Made by a program: the position numbers and the translations under genes. Below are positions 43,101-55,548 of a stretch of DNA of 64,000 bases, piece by piece; the stretch's first letter is position 1; each line of letters opens with the position of its first letter. Origin of the DNA: Nelumbo lutea (Eukaryota; Streptophyta; Magnoliopsida; Proteales; Nelumbonaceae); the NCBI GenBank assembly GCA_022828595.1, contig JAKGHH010000002.1, positions 61,600,383 to 61,664,382 of the forward strand, given 5' to 3'. The notes below the pieces were generated by a model. That model did no database searches. It had not been told where the DNA came from and saw only the letters and a list, made by a program, of their open reading frames with translations.

Positions 43101-45133
43101 TCGATAATAGGCAATTATACATCGAATGCACCATGGTGGATTAAGGTCAACTTCTGAAATCAATTTGATAATATATTAAGCATCACATTTCCAAACAAAC
43201 CAAGTGTAATTGCAGAACTTTTGCAAGAAAGAGGACTTCAAGTATAGCATTTGTTTTCACTTCTTCAAGAACCCCAAATTTGACAACTAAGGTTCTTCCC
43301 ATAACGAACTTTTCAATAATGTTTTAAAAATTAATCTGGAACTGGAACTGCTTTGACCATTGTTTATGGGTCAGTGGTTTGTTCATCTGTTTATCCATCA
43401 TAATTTAAAAAAATAAAAAATAATTAAAATAAATAAATGACCAAAATCATTGGCCAAGTCGAATAGATTGATGGCTCAACCTTCCAGATTAACAAATTAA
43501 TGACCAAGTCAACAATTCTTGACGAAAGAACAATTTAGGGGTGAAATGAAACCGGTTGCTTAAACAACTTTCATGCCAAATGGTTTGACTGTCCTGAACA
43601 ATGACGGTACAGAAACCACGCCTTCTGACATAATCTCTAAGAACAATACCCACATCAGCTAACTTAGAGGAGCTGAACCTATCCACTACATCCACATGTC
43701 TTCTCCCTCTACCCAACTATCTCACATGTAATACTGCACATGCCCCATTCTAAGCTAGTTACCCATAATAAAAGAAAGAGTTCAATACCCCATTTTTGTT
43801 GACTGTGCAAGCATTTTAATGCCTACCATACCCTCATTTTTTAATCTTTCCCATCTATCCTCTGCATCCCTCTTCAGCACCACCAACCCCGGTTGGTCTA
43901 TCTCCTCCACTACTTTGGCTTCACTTCTCCACAAATCACTCACTTTCTTCATTATTAGGGCTGCAAATGGATTGGACTGGGATACATAAATCCAAAAATT
44001 ATTAATTAAAATTCAAATTTGAATTCAATAGCATCTACTAGAGCTATATACGATTCATTGAATTCGGGTATTAAATAGTATTAATAAATTAAACTAAAAG
44101 GATCGAAATATTATATATTGTCAATAAAATGAACTACAAGAGACTTTATATTTTATATTGTAAATAAAATGACTTAAAACTGGCCGAGACTTCAAACTGT
44201 GGCTTTGGACTATGCTTGGTTTGATTATATATATATAAAGAGAGAAACAAAAAGTTGAGGAAAGGTTCTTAACAAATTTTATGAAATATCTTTGATTGCA
44301 TTTGATTGCAGTGCAATTTTATTTGCAATAGTATAAATGCATGAGTGTGAAAATGAAGGAATGCAAATTCTGATTTAATTTTGTTAGATTGGATCGTGGT
44401 GAATTTATATTTAATCCAATTACATTCATATAATTTTTTTAAGTAATATACATAACAAGTTCGGATCACTTTAACCAGATAGTATTTGAATTGGGACAAA
44501 CGGATATCATTTAGAGTCTTATCAAATAATGTACTCTTTTGCACTTGTTGTAGCCCAAACGTGTTCATCTACAGACTCTCCATTGATGCTTCTCTGTCCA
44601 CCCTCTCCTTTTCGTCTTCTCTCTGGTTCTCGTAAGGATGCAATCCAACAAAAGGAAAAACAACCGTTAAGGGGTAAAGGACTGGGCGCTCTTGGCCCCA
44701 TTAGTAAACCCATCATAGTATGTTGTGTCTCCACATCTCTAATTAATGCACCAAACATTTGGGATAATTTAATCAAACTCGCGATGAACTAGGAAAGGGG
44801 CTGGGCTGGATAAGGGCAAGAAGAGATGGGCCCCAATGTATGAATGTTTGCATGGGTCCCACGTGCGGGGCCCAATGTTGGGGAGTGGGTGGACGTTGGA
44901 AGAGAGCGTGGTGAGTGGAACCCACACGGGATTTTAGAAGAATAAAACTGTTTCTTCGCCAGAGTTATATCCACTTCACTGCAGAGGATGGTCGTGAGTT
45001 TGTTCATGAGATCTTGGGATATTCTGCTTGGAGTCACCATTAACATTCAACAGTTCACAAACTGCAAATCCATTGCCACACCGTGTGGAGACGGGATCTG
45101 CTCTTTACACTCGGGTGTCTCATGTGTACATCC
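40195..45133. other. Intergenic region upstream of NAT12
   Basis: No gene that I can support. It holds a hAT-like remnant from 41136 (TAGGGGTATCAATTGGACC, far end not found), an AT-rich block (41450-41650), and a TAGGGCTGCAAATGG start at 43955 whose other end I could not locate. Short frames here have no recognisable domain. Confidence 0.5.
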
Positions 45134-45201
45134 ACCGTACATTAGGAACATCTCCCGTGAATAATAGTTTAAGAGTACTGGAGATGTTCCCAATGTATGG
45201 T
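45134..45201. repeat. Conserved small hairpin, copy 2
   Basis: Arms ACCGTACATTAGGAACATCT (45134 onward) and its complement ending 45201, with two mismatches over 22 bases, and a loop of 24 bases. The arm is about 85 percent identical to the inner arm of the hairpin at 7266-7333, while the surrounding sequence is different. Confidence 0.75.
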
Positions 45202-46004
45202 AGGAGCAACTCCTGTTGGGATTTGGATTTTGAAAATTAATTTGCAGCAGTGGTTTCTGTATCTGATAGACGCTGAACTGTTTGTTTTTAGTTTTTTTTT
45301 TTTTCTCCACTGGTTGTCAAAATATAACACCAAGGAGCAACAGAGGAGGTAGCAAAATAGTTAGCAAATTTCTGATGACCATAAGATGATAGTGTACGGA
45401 GTGCAGAAGGATGACAGGTTGAGTTGAAGGAGTGACAACTTTGCTCTCAGAAGAATTTCATTGAAAAGATATAGTGCATAAGGCTGACAGTCAACTTCAA
45501 ATTTCTGTGATCTCTTAATAGCATTAGCACCATATATGCCTTCAGGCTTCAGCTCTATTCATCAATCATTCTTTGTGCTACCCTTCGCAAAGACAAAAGA
45601 TGACCTGCTTAATCAGTTTTTCAAGATACTGATTCGGATTCGAATATCTTATAGGATATATAATTCGATTTGAATTGTAGTAAAAATTTGATGATATAAT
45701 ATGAATATAATTATAAATAGTATATATATATAATATTTCATGACTAATGGATTGGATTGGGATATATTAGAATTTGATCTATTCATTAAATGGATAAATT
45801 TTTCCAATTCAATCCAATTTATTAGGATCAAGGCAGGTATTCGAATCCAACTCTTACTGGATTGGATTTAGATTCGAATCGGAAATAATCTGATTTTTTT
45901 CAAACCCTAAATGAAGAGTTGCTACATATTATATCTATGTAATTTAACTTCTCGTTAAGCTCTATGGATGTTGGGTAGCATATTAGCGTCATACTAGAAC
46001 AATC
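45202..46004. other. Intergenic sequence before the gypsy element
   Basis: AT-rich DNA with GATTCGGATTCGAAT-type motifs (about 45636-45905) resembling the interior of the hAT-like element at 58373. No reading frame of note. Confidence 0.45.
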
Positions 46005-46727
46005 TTAATGGAGGTAGATTTGGCCCAATCCTTTGGTTGTGCGACACGTGGAAGCAATCAGGTATGACCTGGCAGGAGCGTCAGTTCGGCATAGTGACAG
46101 CCATCCCAAAAAGAACCCCGAGCTCCCTAAAAGGAACTCGAGCTCTCCCTAGAAGTCCCGAGCCTTGCAAGGAATCCCACAAAGGACGAAGCCCGGACTA
46201 ACCCACCTCGGGTCAGTTCGGGCCACACTCCGACACCTCGGGACAGTCCGGCACCTCGGCTCCAGGTCGCGTGACTGAATAACCATACCTGACAAGGAAG
46301 CCCATACTCTGAGGCGGCGCGCCTGACTGATTAGGGATTTGACAAAATGACAATTGCACAGCAACGGCCACCTGCTACCGCCATCTCAGTTGTTGCAGAG
46401 ATGGCCCTAACAGATAAGACAGTGGCGGTTATGCTTGCCCCCCACAGAGGTGGTTATACCTGATCTGGCAAAGGCTTGTGAGTGAGTGCACCAGGGTAGT
46501 TATAAAAGGCCCTCTTCCCCCAGAGTAAAAGTGAATGATATTTTGTGTCTTCTGGTCTTAGAATCTCTTATTTTCCTTGCCTTCTCAAAAGTACTAACTT
46601 AAGCATCAAAGCATTTCCGTCGGGTTCCTCCCTCAGAATCTCTTGTTTCCTCCCTGTTTCAGGCATCTTTTGCTCCCTTAGAGGCAAGGTTACCGACAGA
46701 TAGGACTGACCAGATCGTGCATCATCA
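46005..46727 (+). repeat. 5' LTR of the gypsy element
   Basis: 723 bases, from TTAATGGAGGTAGATTTGGC to GTGCATCATCA. A TATAAAAGG box (about 46500-46508) fits the promoter. It lacks about 45 bases present in the other LTR, near CCCGAGCTCC repeats. Confidence 0.9.
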
Positions 46728-46807
46728 TTTGGCATCGTCTGTGGAAACGCTTCAAAAAGCCTCCCCCAACCTCTAGCTCTTTTATAAAGAAAGAAAACTT
46801 AGCATTC

Positions 46808-48510
46808 ATGGCATCTTCTGGCAGTGATAGACATAATGCTGACCTGAATGCCGTCGAGGAACACCCTCAGCCCCCCACTGTCTGCATCGGGCAGTTCACC
46901 TTCCCCCTCTCGATGGACGGAATCCCTAGCCTGAATGTGCCATGAACAGTAGCGCCTGTGAATGTTCCCCTTCACCCCTCTATTGAGACAACCTTTGTCG
47001 AACTGACCGTTGTCCCCCTAGCGACCAGCCAGAACCAACTTGATGACTTGATGCAATGCATGCGGGCCATTCAAGCCCAAATGCAACAGTTTCAGCAACT
47101 CCAACTCCACCAGCAGCAGGTACTGCATCATATCTCTCAGTACCACTACCAACAACAGTTCCCCCAACTGCCTCATAGCCAGCCACAACTCCCACCTCGG
47201 CACCCTGCTGTCAAGCAAGTCAAGCCCTCTCCTCAGGGCGGGCTCCTTCACCGGGGAGAAGCTTCCCAGGCTTAGAACCCCTCCAGAAGCCAAGCCTCAT
47301 CCCCTGGCAGAAGGGAAAGACCAACTACCCCCACTTTGCAGCATGCTGGCGGATCGGGAACCTCCCGACCTATCAAGCCAGCGTTAGCTCGACGTTCTCA
47401 ACTCGGGCTCTCACTCGCGGAAAACCAATTTCGACGCCTTAGCCACGGACTACCACCAGTAGTCTGGGCTTGTTGAGCTCGGCAACACCGAAGCGAGCAA
47501 CGCCAATACTGGACTCTCCAAGCAGCAGTAGAGGTGCCGACGAAGTCGCCGAACTACCACTCGCGTCCTACCCGAGCTCAGAGGTAAAGAGGAAGCAAGA
47601 TCGGATGAGGTAAAGGTTGCTCCTATTCTTTCAGTCCCTTCCCCTCTGCCATCAAAACTCTCACTGTCCCCATGCCCAAGGATTTCAAACTCCCCCCGCT
47701 AGACAAATATGATGGTTCCTTTGACCCACGTGATCATGTTGATGTTTTCCAGTCCCAAATGCACCTAATGAGGGCCAACGAATCCTGCATGTGTGTTGTC
47801 TTCACTACCACCTTCAGGGGAGTGGCTCACACATGGTATAGGAACCTGGCCCCCGGGTCGATAAGGAGTTGGACCCAGTTTGTGCAAGTCTTCACCGCGC
47901 ACTTTGTCACCAGCAAGCGATGTCCCCGAACTGAGGAGAGCCTCCTCGGTATAGTCCAGAAGGAAGGGGAGTCCATCCGAGGCTATATCAAGCGCTTCAA
48001 CGATGCATGCTTATAGATACCGCACCTAGACCCCGCAATATAGCTCGCAGCAGCCAAGAGGAGTGTGACGCACAAGGAATTCAAATGGCACATGGTGGTC
48101 AACCAGCCCGTGACCATAGTTGAATTCCTCAAGCTCGCGGATTGGTTCATAAGAATGGAGGAATAGATTAACCAAAGAGCTGAGGGTGGGTTTGAAAAAA
48201 TGAAGAAAGAAAGCGAGCCTCCCCACCAAGATGACAGGAGGAAGAAAGATCCAGCTTGGGGGGCGAAGCTAGGTCAACCGTTTCGAGCTCTTATGGCAGA
48301 TCGGGTGGATTACACACCCTTGAACGCGAAGCGTGCTGAGATCCTGATGACGATCAAGGACGTGGCCACCCCGTCTGAAAGGAAACCCGAATGAGAGGAA
48401 TAGAAACTTGTATTGCAACTTTCACAAAGACCACAGTCATAGTACCGAACACTGTAAGAATCTACGCGACGAAATAGAGAACTCATTTGTCGCCGATACC
48501 TAAGAAACTT
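46808..48510 (+). pseudogene. Gypsy gag
   Basis: Starts MASSGSDRHNAD at 46808 and hits a stop near 46943. It continues with a Gln-rich coiled stretch (QAQMQQFQQLQLHQQQ), then the gag core (FKLPPLDKYDGSFDPRDHVD, TAHFVTSKR, GESIRGYIKRFN, 47672-48016) and a knuckle-like YCNFHKDHSHSTEHC (about 48411). An AAT microsatellite (48526-48558) follows. Confidence 0.85.
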
Positions 48511-48521
48511 TGTACAAAATA

Positions 48522-48525
<4 letters not shown>

Positions 48526-48558
<33 letters not shown>
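48526..48558 (+). repeat. (TAA)11 microsatellite inside the gypsy element
   Basis: Pure TAA/AAT run between the gag knuckle and protease. In the gag frame it encodes stops or runs of Asn or Ile, so it marks decay. Confidence 0.85.
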
Positions 48559-48670
48559 GGCAGGTCAGCAGGGGGAGCGCAGTAGGGATGCCCCCGAGTC
48601 CAACAACCGGCCAGCAGAGCAGTCACAGAAACAACCCCCAGAGGAAAGGCCAGTTCGGGGAACGATCCAT

Positions 48671-49411
48671 GTGATCATTGGAGGATCGATTGTAGCGGGT
48701 TGCACCTCGGCAGCAACTCAGGCATCAACCCGTGAGGCCGCCAGAGAAGAACAGAATCCCCTAAAGAGGCTGAGGACAGAAGATCCCATATTCTTCACAG
48801 AGGACGACGCGCGCGGGGTTCACTACCCCCACGATGACGCGCTCGTCATAAAGGTAAAAATCAATGATTTTGAAGTCTGGCGTGTACTTATCGACTCCGG
48901 CAATTCGACAGACATCATTTTCAAAATGGTTTTTGACAAACTCCAGTTCCAAGAGAGTGACTTAAAGCCCGCGATCACCCCACTGGTTGGTTTCAGCGGA
49001 GAAGAAGTCAGGCCCCTAGGAAAGGTTACAGTACCTGTGGAAGTCGGCACGTGGCCCAGCATGGTAAGATTTAAGCACGACTTCTTGGTAGTTGCGACCC
49101 CCTCCCCTTACAATGCCATAGCAGGTCGACCAATCATCCTCGCTTTAAGGGCTGTAGTGCCCACTTACTATTTAGCCATGAAGTTCCCCACGAACTTTGG
49201 CATTGGGGTAGTGTGGGGTGACCAGCTTGAGTCCCGCAAGTGCTACGTCACCGCCCTCAAGGGAAAGGCTAAGGTGGCCAACGACCTCGAGCTGGAGCGG
49301 CCCATGGAACAAAACGAGGAGCGAGCTGTGCTTACGGAGGAGACCGTTCCCATCCCTGTCTCGGCAGAGGACTCAACCCGGACACTTCAGGTCGGCGCTT
49401 CCTTGGAGTAG
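48671..49411 (+). pseudogene. Gypsy aspartic protease
   Basis: 247-codon open stretch with the protease site VLIDSGNSTDIIF (about 48886) and the flap-like VGFSGEEVRPLG, then YNAIAGRPII. The DSG triad is intact. It ends before the reverse transcriptase in the same element. Confidence 0.87.
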
Positions 49412-49444
49412 CCCTTGCAATCCAATCCGGTACGCTTCTTACTC

Positions 49445-50689
49445 AGTAACTTAGATGTTTTCACTTGGTCCACGACAGAAATGCCCGGCATAGACCCTAA
49501 CCTCATAACTCACAAACTCAATACTGACCCTGTAGTTAGGCTCATTAGATAGAAGAAACGCAACCTAGCCCCAGAATGATGGAGGGTCATCGATGAGGAG
49601 GTTGGAAAGCTCCTCGCAGCAGACTTCATAAGGGAAGTTCATTACCCAAGCTGGGTAGCCAACCCTGTTCTGGTGAAAAAATCCAATGGCAAGTGGCGCA
49701 TGTGCGTCGACTACACCGACCTGAACCGAGCTTGCCTGAAAGATTGCTTCCCCCTCCCCAGGATCGACCGCCTAGTGGACGCGACCTCGGGGCACGAGTT
49801 GCTAAGCTTCCTAGATGCCTACTCGGGCTACAACCAAATCAGGATGGACCCGGCCGATGAGGAAAAGACCGCCTTCATAACCGATTTTGGCCTATACTGC
49901 TACAAGGTTATGCCCTTCGGATTGAAAAACATTGGGGCAACCTTTCAGAGGCTTGTGAATAAGTTGTTTCAACCCTTAACTGGCACTAAGATAGAATGCT
50001 ATGTAGACGACATGGTCGTCAAGACACAATTTTTGCATGAATTAATACAAGATTTGCATTTTGTCTTTCAAATTATGCGCCAATTTAGCATGAAGTAAAA
50101 CCCAAACAAGTGTATATTCGGTGTCACCTCGAGTAAATTCCTAGGATATATCATCAATTGGCGTAGTATTGAGGCCAACCCGGACAAAATAAAGGCCATC
50201 TTAGATATGAGACCACCCCGAAAAGTAAAAGAGATTCAGAGGTTGAACAGCAGGATAGCCACTATGAGTCATTTTATGTCCAAATCGGCAGATCGCTGCT
50301 TGCCTTTCTTTAAGGCAATGAAAAGCAAAGGGTTCAAATGGAACCCAGGTTGCCAACTCGCGTTTGACGAGCTCAAAAGGTACCTTGCTGGTATCCTATT
50401 TTTGACCCGGCCCGAAGAGGGTGATGTCCTAGAGCTGTATCTCTCAGCAAGTGACGAAGTGGTCAGTTCGGTACTAATAAAGGTAGTAGATCGGGTCCAG
50501 CGACACATCTACTATGTTAGTAAAGTATTGCAGGGAGAAGAGACGAGATACCCGGAGATAGAAAAACTAGCCTACGCATTGGTCATTGTAGCCCGCAAGC
50601 TCCGTCCATACTTCCAAGCCCATACCACTATCGTCCTCACCGACAAACCCCTGAGGCAAGTGTTACTCAGACCAGAGGTCTCTGGTTGA
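49445..50689 (+). pseudogene. Gypsy reverse transcriptase and RNase H
   Basis: Reverse transcriptase with GKWRMCVDYTDLNRAC, FLDAYSGYNQIRMDP, MPFGLKNIGATFQRL and the intact catalytic YVDD (about 50000). RNase H follows (50207-50689): LYLSASDEVVSSVLI, HIYYVSKVLQGEETRYP and IVLTDKPLRQVL. Stops occur near 49550, 49577 and 50096. Confidence 0.9.
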
Positions 50690-50764
50690 TTGACGAAGTG
50701 GGCCATCGAGCTCAGTGAGTACGACCTCTAGTTCAAGCCGCGAACTGCTATCAAGGCCCAAGCC

Positions 50765-51420
50765 TTGGCGGATTTTGTTACGGAATGCACGTTCAACTCC
50801 GAAGTCCCTAGCTTGGTTGAGCACAAAGCCCCCAGTCCATGTGAGCTCGGTGCTCCCGGGCCGGTTGAGTCCGAGCACCATGAGGTCGCACTCAGTTCGG
50901 TATCTCTTCTGGTTAGGCCAAGCGCGAACTGGGATGAAGAGCCCATGATCCTTCACGTAGATGACTCCTCAAATCAGCAGGGCATCAGAGCCGGAGTAGT
51001 TCTTCACGGTCTGAGTGGCACAAAACTGGAGTACGCACTACGCTTTGAGTTCGCGGCATCCAACAATGAGGCAGAGTACGAGGCATATAGTCGGGCTAGC
51101 CCTGGCCCAAGAGGTAAGAGCAAAACACATCGTCATCTGTAGTGATTCCCAGCTCGTGGTCAATCAGGTTACAGGCGAACACAAAGCCTGCGAACCGACT
51201 ATGATCGCCTACTTAGCCAAAGTAAAGGAGGCTCTGCTTAACTTCCAGTCACACTTCATTAGGCAAATCCCGAGGTCAGAGAATGCTAAGGCCGATGCCC
51301 TGTCCCAGTTAGCTAGCACTAGTGACAACACTATGAGGACCATGTACATAGAGGACTTACCTCAGCCTAGCATTCTCGGGGGGGGGGGGCAGAGGAGGTC
51401 GCTGTTGTCACCCGAGCAGA
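50765..51420 (+). pseudogene. Gypsy second RNase H (RVT_3 type)
   Basis: ILHVDDSSNQQGIRAGVVL and AASNNEAEYEA, then in another frame HIVICSDSQLVVNQVTGEH and IPRSENAKADALSQLAS. A second, cellular-type RNase H after the usual one is known from Tat-clade elements. A frameshift splits it near 51100, and a nine-G run lies at about 51381. Confidence 0.85.
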
Positions 51421-51479
51421 GCCGAGCTGGATCGATCCGCTCGCAAGCTTCCTACTACATGGAACCCTCCCCGCAGACT

Positions 51480-52626
51480 GCAATGTCACTAGGAGGGTAG
51501 AGAGCCAGGCAGCCAAATACGTCGCAATAGATGGGCGGTTGTACCAAATATCCTACACGCTCCCCTACCTATGCTGCTTGCGACCTCCCGAAGTAGAGCT
51601 TGTACTCCACGACACTCATGAAGGCCTGTGTGGTGGACACTTGGGGGTCAGGGCCCTCGCTCAAAAAGCACTACAAAAAGGGTACTATTGGCAAACAATG
51701 AAAGCAGACGCCAACGCTAATATCCACCATCAGCCCACCGCTGACCTCAAGTATCTCACCAGTCCATGGCCCTTTGCGCAATGGGGCATCGACCTACTCA
51801 GGCTATTCCCGCCAGCAACAGGTGGGAGGATGTTCCTAGTAGTGGCAGTAGATTACTTCACGAAGTGGGTAGAAAATGACCCTCTCGTGACAATTACAGC
51901 CCAAAACGTCCATAACTTCTTTTGGAAGAACATAGTATGCCGCTCCGATTACCTCGGATACTGATTTCTGACAATGGCAAGCAATTCGAGGATATCAAAT
52001 TCCAGGAATGGTGCCAAGACATGGGAATTCGGTAAAACTTCACGCCGGTCGCGCACCCGTAAGCAAATAGTCAGACAGAAGTCACGAACAGAGCTATCCT
52101 CCAAGGATTGAAGGCCAGGCTAGACTGAGCTAAAGGGCTATGGGCAAACGAGCTACCCAACGTCCTATGGGCAGACGAGCTACCCAACGTCCTATGGGCC
52201 TACCGAACTACAGAGAAGACCGCCACCGGAGAAACTCCCTTCAACCTCACCTACGACATAGAGGCAATCATCCCAGCCGAAATCGAAATCCCCTCATTAC
52301 GACTAGAAGTGTACGGTGACAAGACCAATGACGACGAGCTATGTACCAACCTCGACCTACACTACGAGGTGAGGGACCTCGCCTACATCAGGACCGTAGC
52401 ATACCAACAACGGGTAGCTCGATACTATAATGCCAGAGTCAAGAAGCGAAACTTTTGCATCGGTGACCTGGTTCTCCACAAGGTCATGGTACCTAAGCCT
52501 GGCGTTGGCAAGCTCAGACCAAACTGGGAAGGACCCTACCAAGTAAAGAGAGTACTTGGAGGAGCGTACGAGCTCGAAACCCTAGAGGGTAGACAAATAC
52601 CCTGGGCATGGAACATCGTCAACTAA
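51480..52626 (+). pseudogene. Gypsy integrase
   Basis: Zinc-binding HHCC part (DTHEGLCGGHLGVRALAQKA), core (WGIDLLRLFPPATGGRMFLV, VDYFTKWVE, then ISDNGKQFE in another frame) and C-terminal part (KKRNFCIGDLVLHKV, GKLRPNWEGPYQV). A 27-base direct repeat at about 52145-52200 duplicates WADELPNVL. Stops near 52034, 52070 and 52128. Confidence 0.87.
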
Positions 52627-53110
52627 GACGATATTACCTGTAAATTACCGAACTGAGCGGTCTATGAGCCGCTCCCAGAGACTAAGGGCCAGAATGCCCC
52701 AAGGTAACAAGGACCTCGGCACCACAATACCCAGTCGCCTCTCCGGCATGGGCAAAGCCTAGGAAAGTATCCTAGTCAAAGGGCTAAAGCGCTGAGCTGA
52801 TGATGACCTCGACACCTCACCAACGTAGACCAAGTGTTAGTGCCAAGAGAGCAGGTGGCACAGGTATGAAACCCGAAGTGCAAGGCCCGCTCTGAGTCAG
52901 GCCTATTGAAAACCGATACTCTACCCAGGCGAAGAGCAAATCGGGCATATAGCCTAACTATGTTAACTAGTCTTAAGAAACCCCCTCATTTTGGAAACCT
53001 AATTCTAAGCAGTTCGGCAAAAGGAAAGAATTTGACTGCACAACACTTTAACAAAAAAGCCATTTCATTACTGATGTTTCCTTTACAGTTCAAAAAAAAA
53101 ACAAGCTCGT
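52627..53110 (+). other. Gypsy 3' region, non-coding start
   Basis: About 480 bases after the integrase stop without a recognisable domain in either direction. Confidence 0.6.
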
Positions 53111-53124
53111 AGGCTTGGCATATA

Positions 53125-55062
53125 TCACTTCGGAAGCACACCTCCCTCACCCAAAACATCAGCAGAAACTTCGGCGGCACTCGGGGCGTCTGCTTCATCT
53201 TCAGAGTCTTGGTCATTGTCAACTACGAGTGCCATCTCTGGAGTGATACGGGAAGTGGTTATGGCACAGGTGTCGAGTTCGGGGTACGCATGCCTTATCA
53301 TCCACTGGCTTAGTTTGAAATCCCTCCGATACGAGCCCACCATTAGGTCGTCGAAGCGCTCCGACGGGATGTAATCGTCGACGACCTTCACTTTAGTGTT
53401 CTCGAGGGCCTGGAAGAAGATCTCAGACTTCTCCTTGATATTGGCCTTGAGGTATTCCACCTCATGCTCCAAGGCCCCTTTTGAGGTCGTGAGGTGCTTT
53501 ATGTCGAGCCTCAAGGCACCGTTCTCTCTCTAGAGCCTCTCTAACTCATTCTTCTGAGCCAAAGTGTCACCCTCAAGGCAATGGATCCGCTCCCGAGCTG
53601 CCCTCAGTTCGGCATGCGCTGCATGGGAAGCCTCTTTGGCAACCTGTGCCCACTTCAGACTCCTCTTTGATTGAAGAATAGGGTGTGGATAGAGGAGTTC
53701 ACCTGCCAAGTAAGAAACAAGTCAGCCTGGCTAGAAGAGAATAATACAACATAAAAGAAAAAGACAAGGGAGACCACTTTGACTTACCACCATAGCATGA
53801 GACGCAGCACGTGCGCTGATGTGACTTGGAGGAAGGTCAGCCCATGCCGAAACCTTCGCAGGATAGACGATCTTCTTGCTCTTGCGGAGAGCACAGCTCG
53901 GAGTTAGCACGCTACCGGCCCCCTCTTGGCTCCCCGAACTGGAGAATACTGTCTGAGTGTGGGAAGCCTCCGTAGTTTCGGCATCCCAAGCCTCTGCGAC
54001 CCTGGTCTCCGCCGCCACTTCCGGGATAGGCCCAGCCACCTCGGGTTCCTTGGGAGAATCCAGGTTAATGACTGGAGAATGGCTTGGGGTTTCGGACTCC
54101 ATGGCCCAAGGAGATTCAATGCAGGCTTGCTTAGTAACCCGCTTCCTTCTCTTCATCCCATCAAGCAAGTTGACACCGCGGGTCTTCTCTGCCTCCATGA
54201 TACCTGCGAAAAGAGTTCGACATCAGTAAAAAAAAAAGAGAAGTTGAGTAAAGAAACCTACCCGGACTCAGACCGGCCTGAATAAGTTTAGCCTCTGTAA
54301 GGTAGTCTCCGCACTCGAGCCCGACCTGGGCCCAAGACTGGAAGGTCTTCGCCATGTCTTTATCTAACATGACACCGGGATCGGGAACAACCGCCCTCTA
54401 ATGAGTAGAAAACGGCCACCCCGTAGCACTTCGGACCACGAAGTAGTCTCGCTTCCACGCCAGGACCTTATTCGGAAGCTTATGTAGAAGTTTAAATCCC
54501 GGATGAGGAGACAGTAATAGGTCCGCCTATGCTCGGGAAGGAAGCTCGCTTGCTTCTTAAGCATGAGGAGGGCAGAGAAAATTTCTTAAGTCTAAGGGAA
54601 GGACATATTCACAACAGAGGGAGATGGTGCCGACAACATTACAGATGGAGTTCGAGTGAAGCTGACTGACAGAGACGCCAAAGTGATTCAAGACTTTGAC
54701 GATTAGGGGATGGAGAGGGAGACGCAGCCCGACAATGAGCTGCTCCCAGAAGATCACGATCTCATCTGGATCGTGCTCCCAAGGGAAGTCGCCCGTAGGC
54801 AAGCTATAAGTGTACTCCCCGAACAGGTTGAACTGACGAACAAGAGACCAAAGTCTTTCAGACGTCATAGTAGAGGGTCCAAACTTGTTTGGCATCCGAA
54901 CTCGACAGGAAGTGGATTCCAGGCTGCCAAGGGTGACTCAGATTGAAGGCCCTACCTCGGGCTCATCCAGAAGGCTGTCGAAAGAGGCAACTCGACCCGA
55001 GGTCTCCACCTCTGGCCCTCCTAAAAGGCTATCTAAACTACCCGAGCTACTCGAACTAGACA
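53125..55062 (-). pseudogene. Antisense ORF inside the gypsy element (gypsy-type transposon domain, PF04195-like)
   Basis: Minus-strand frames in order. A Ser-rich N-terminus (VSSSSSSGSLDSLL) starts after an acceptor-like TTTTCAG at 55063. MPNKFGPSTMTSERLW (54895) leads into QLIVGLRLPLHPLIVKVLNHFGVSVSQL, which resembles the plant 'putative gypsy type transposon' domain. Ser/Pro-rich segments follow (54198-53731), then a coiled-coil-like C-terminus ending near 53125. A TATA box CTATAAATAG lies upstream (55214-55223). Broken by several stops. Confidence 0.7.
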
Positions 55063-55213
55063 CTGAAAAGGAAAGGAAATTGAAAAAAAGCTAAGGAAAC
55101 TCACCAAGGAAAAGCTTCCAAACTAGGGAAGGTGATGCGAGCTGAAGACCTTGGACGCGAGCTCAAGAAACAAGCGTTGAATATTGGTGAAGGAAAAGTG
55201 ACCAGGGCCCCCA

Positions 55214-55223
55214 CTATTTATAG
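55214..55223 (-). promoter_or_regulatory. TATA box of the antisense ORF
   Basis: CTATAAATAG on the minus strand, about 150 bases before the first antisense frame. The motif is palindromic in its core, so orientation rests on the position of the ORF. The predicted transcript start lies outside the LTR. Confidence 0.45.
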
Positions 55224-55548
55224 CTGCTATACCCGCACATCAACAGTCGAGATCAAAGCCATCCAACGACTCTCAGGAAAACTGGCTACACGACCCCTGA
55301 GGTGAAATCAATTTAGCGCGAATTTTTGACGTCTGAAAACTGATAATCGTTTGACATTCATGCGTAAGCTATACGCGACCCGGGCTGACTTTTGGTTGAG
55401 CCACGCTGACCCTGGTCGAGACAAGAACATAGGCGGGTCAAACCGGAGGATCTCCGAACTGAACGAAGCACGCCATGGGGCAAATCCACCCGTCAGTCCG
55501 TGAACTCCCCACGCCGGGTCAAGACCCCGGGCACGGGGAGTGGGGGCA

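Noticed and set aside
43489..43716. 75-codon minus-strand frame between repeats
   Set aside because: No domain, no splice context and no neighbouring coding sequence; probably chance.
46149..46364. Minus-strand frame in the gypsy 5' LTR, repeated at 55738-55953
   Set aside because: Both copies lie inside LTRs and owe their similarity to the LTR duplication; no recognisable domain.
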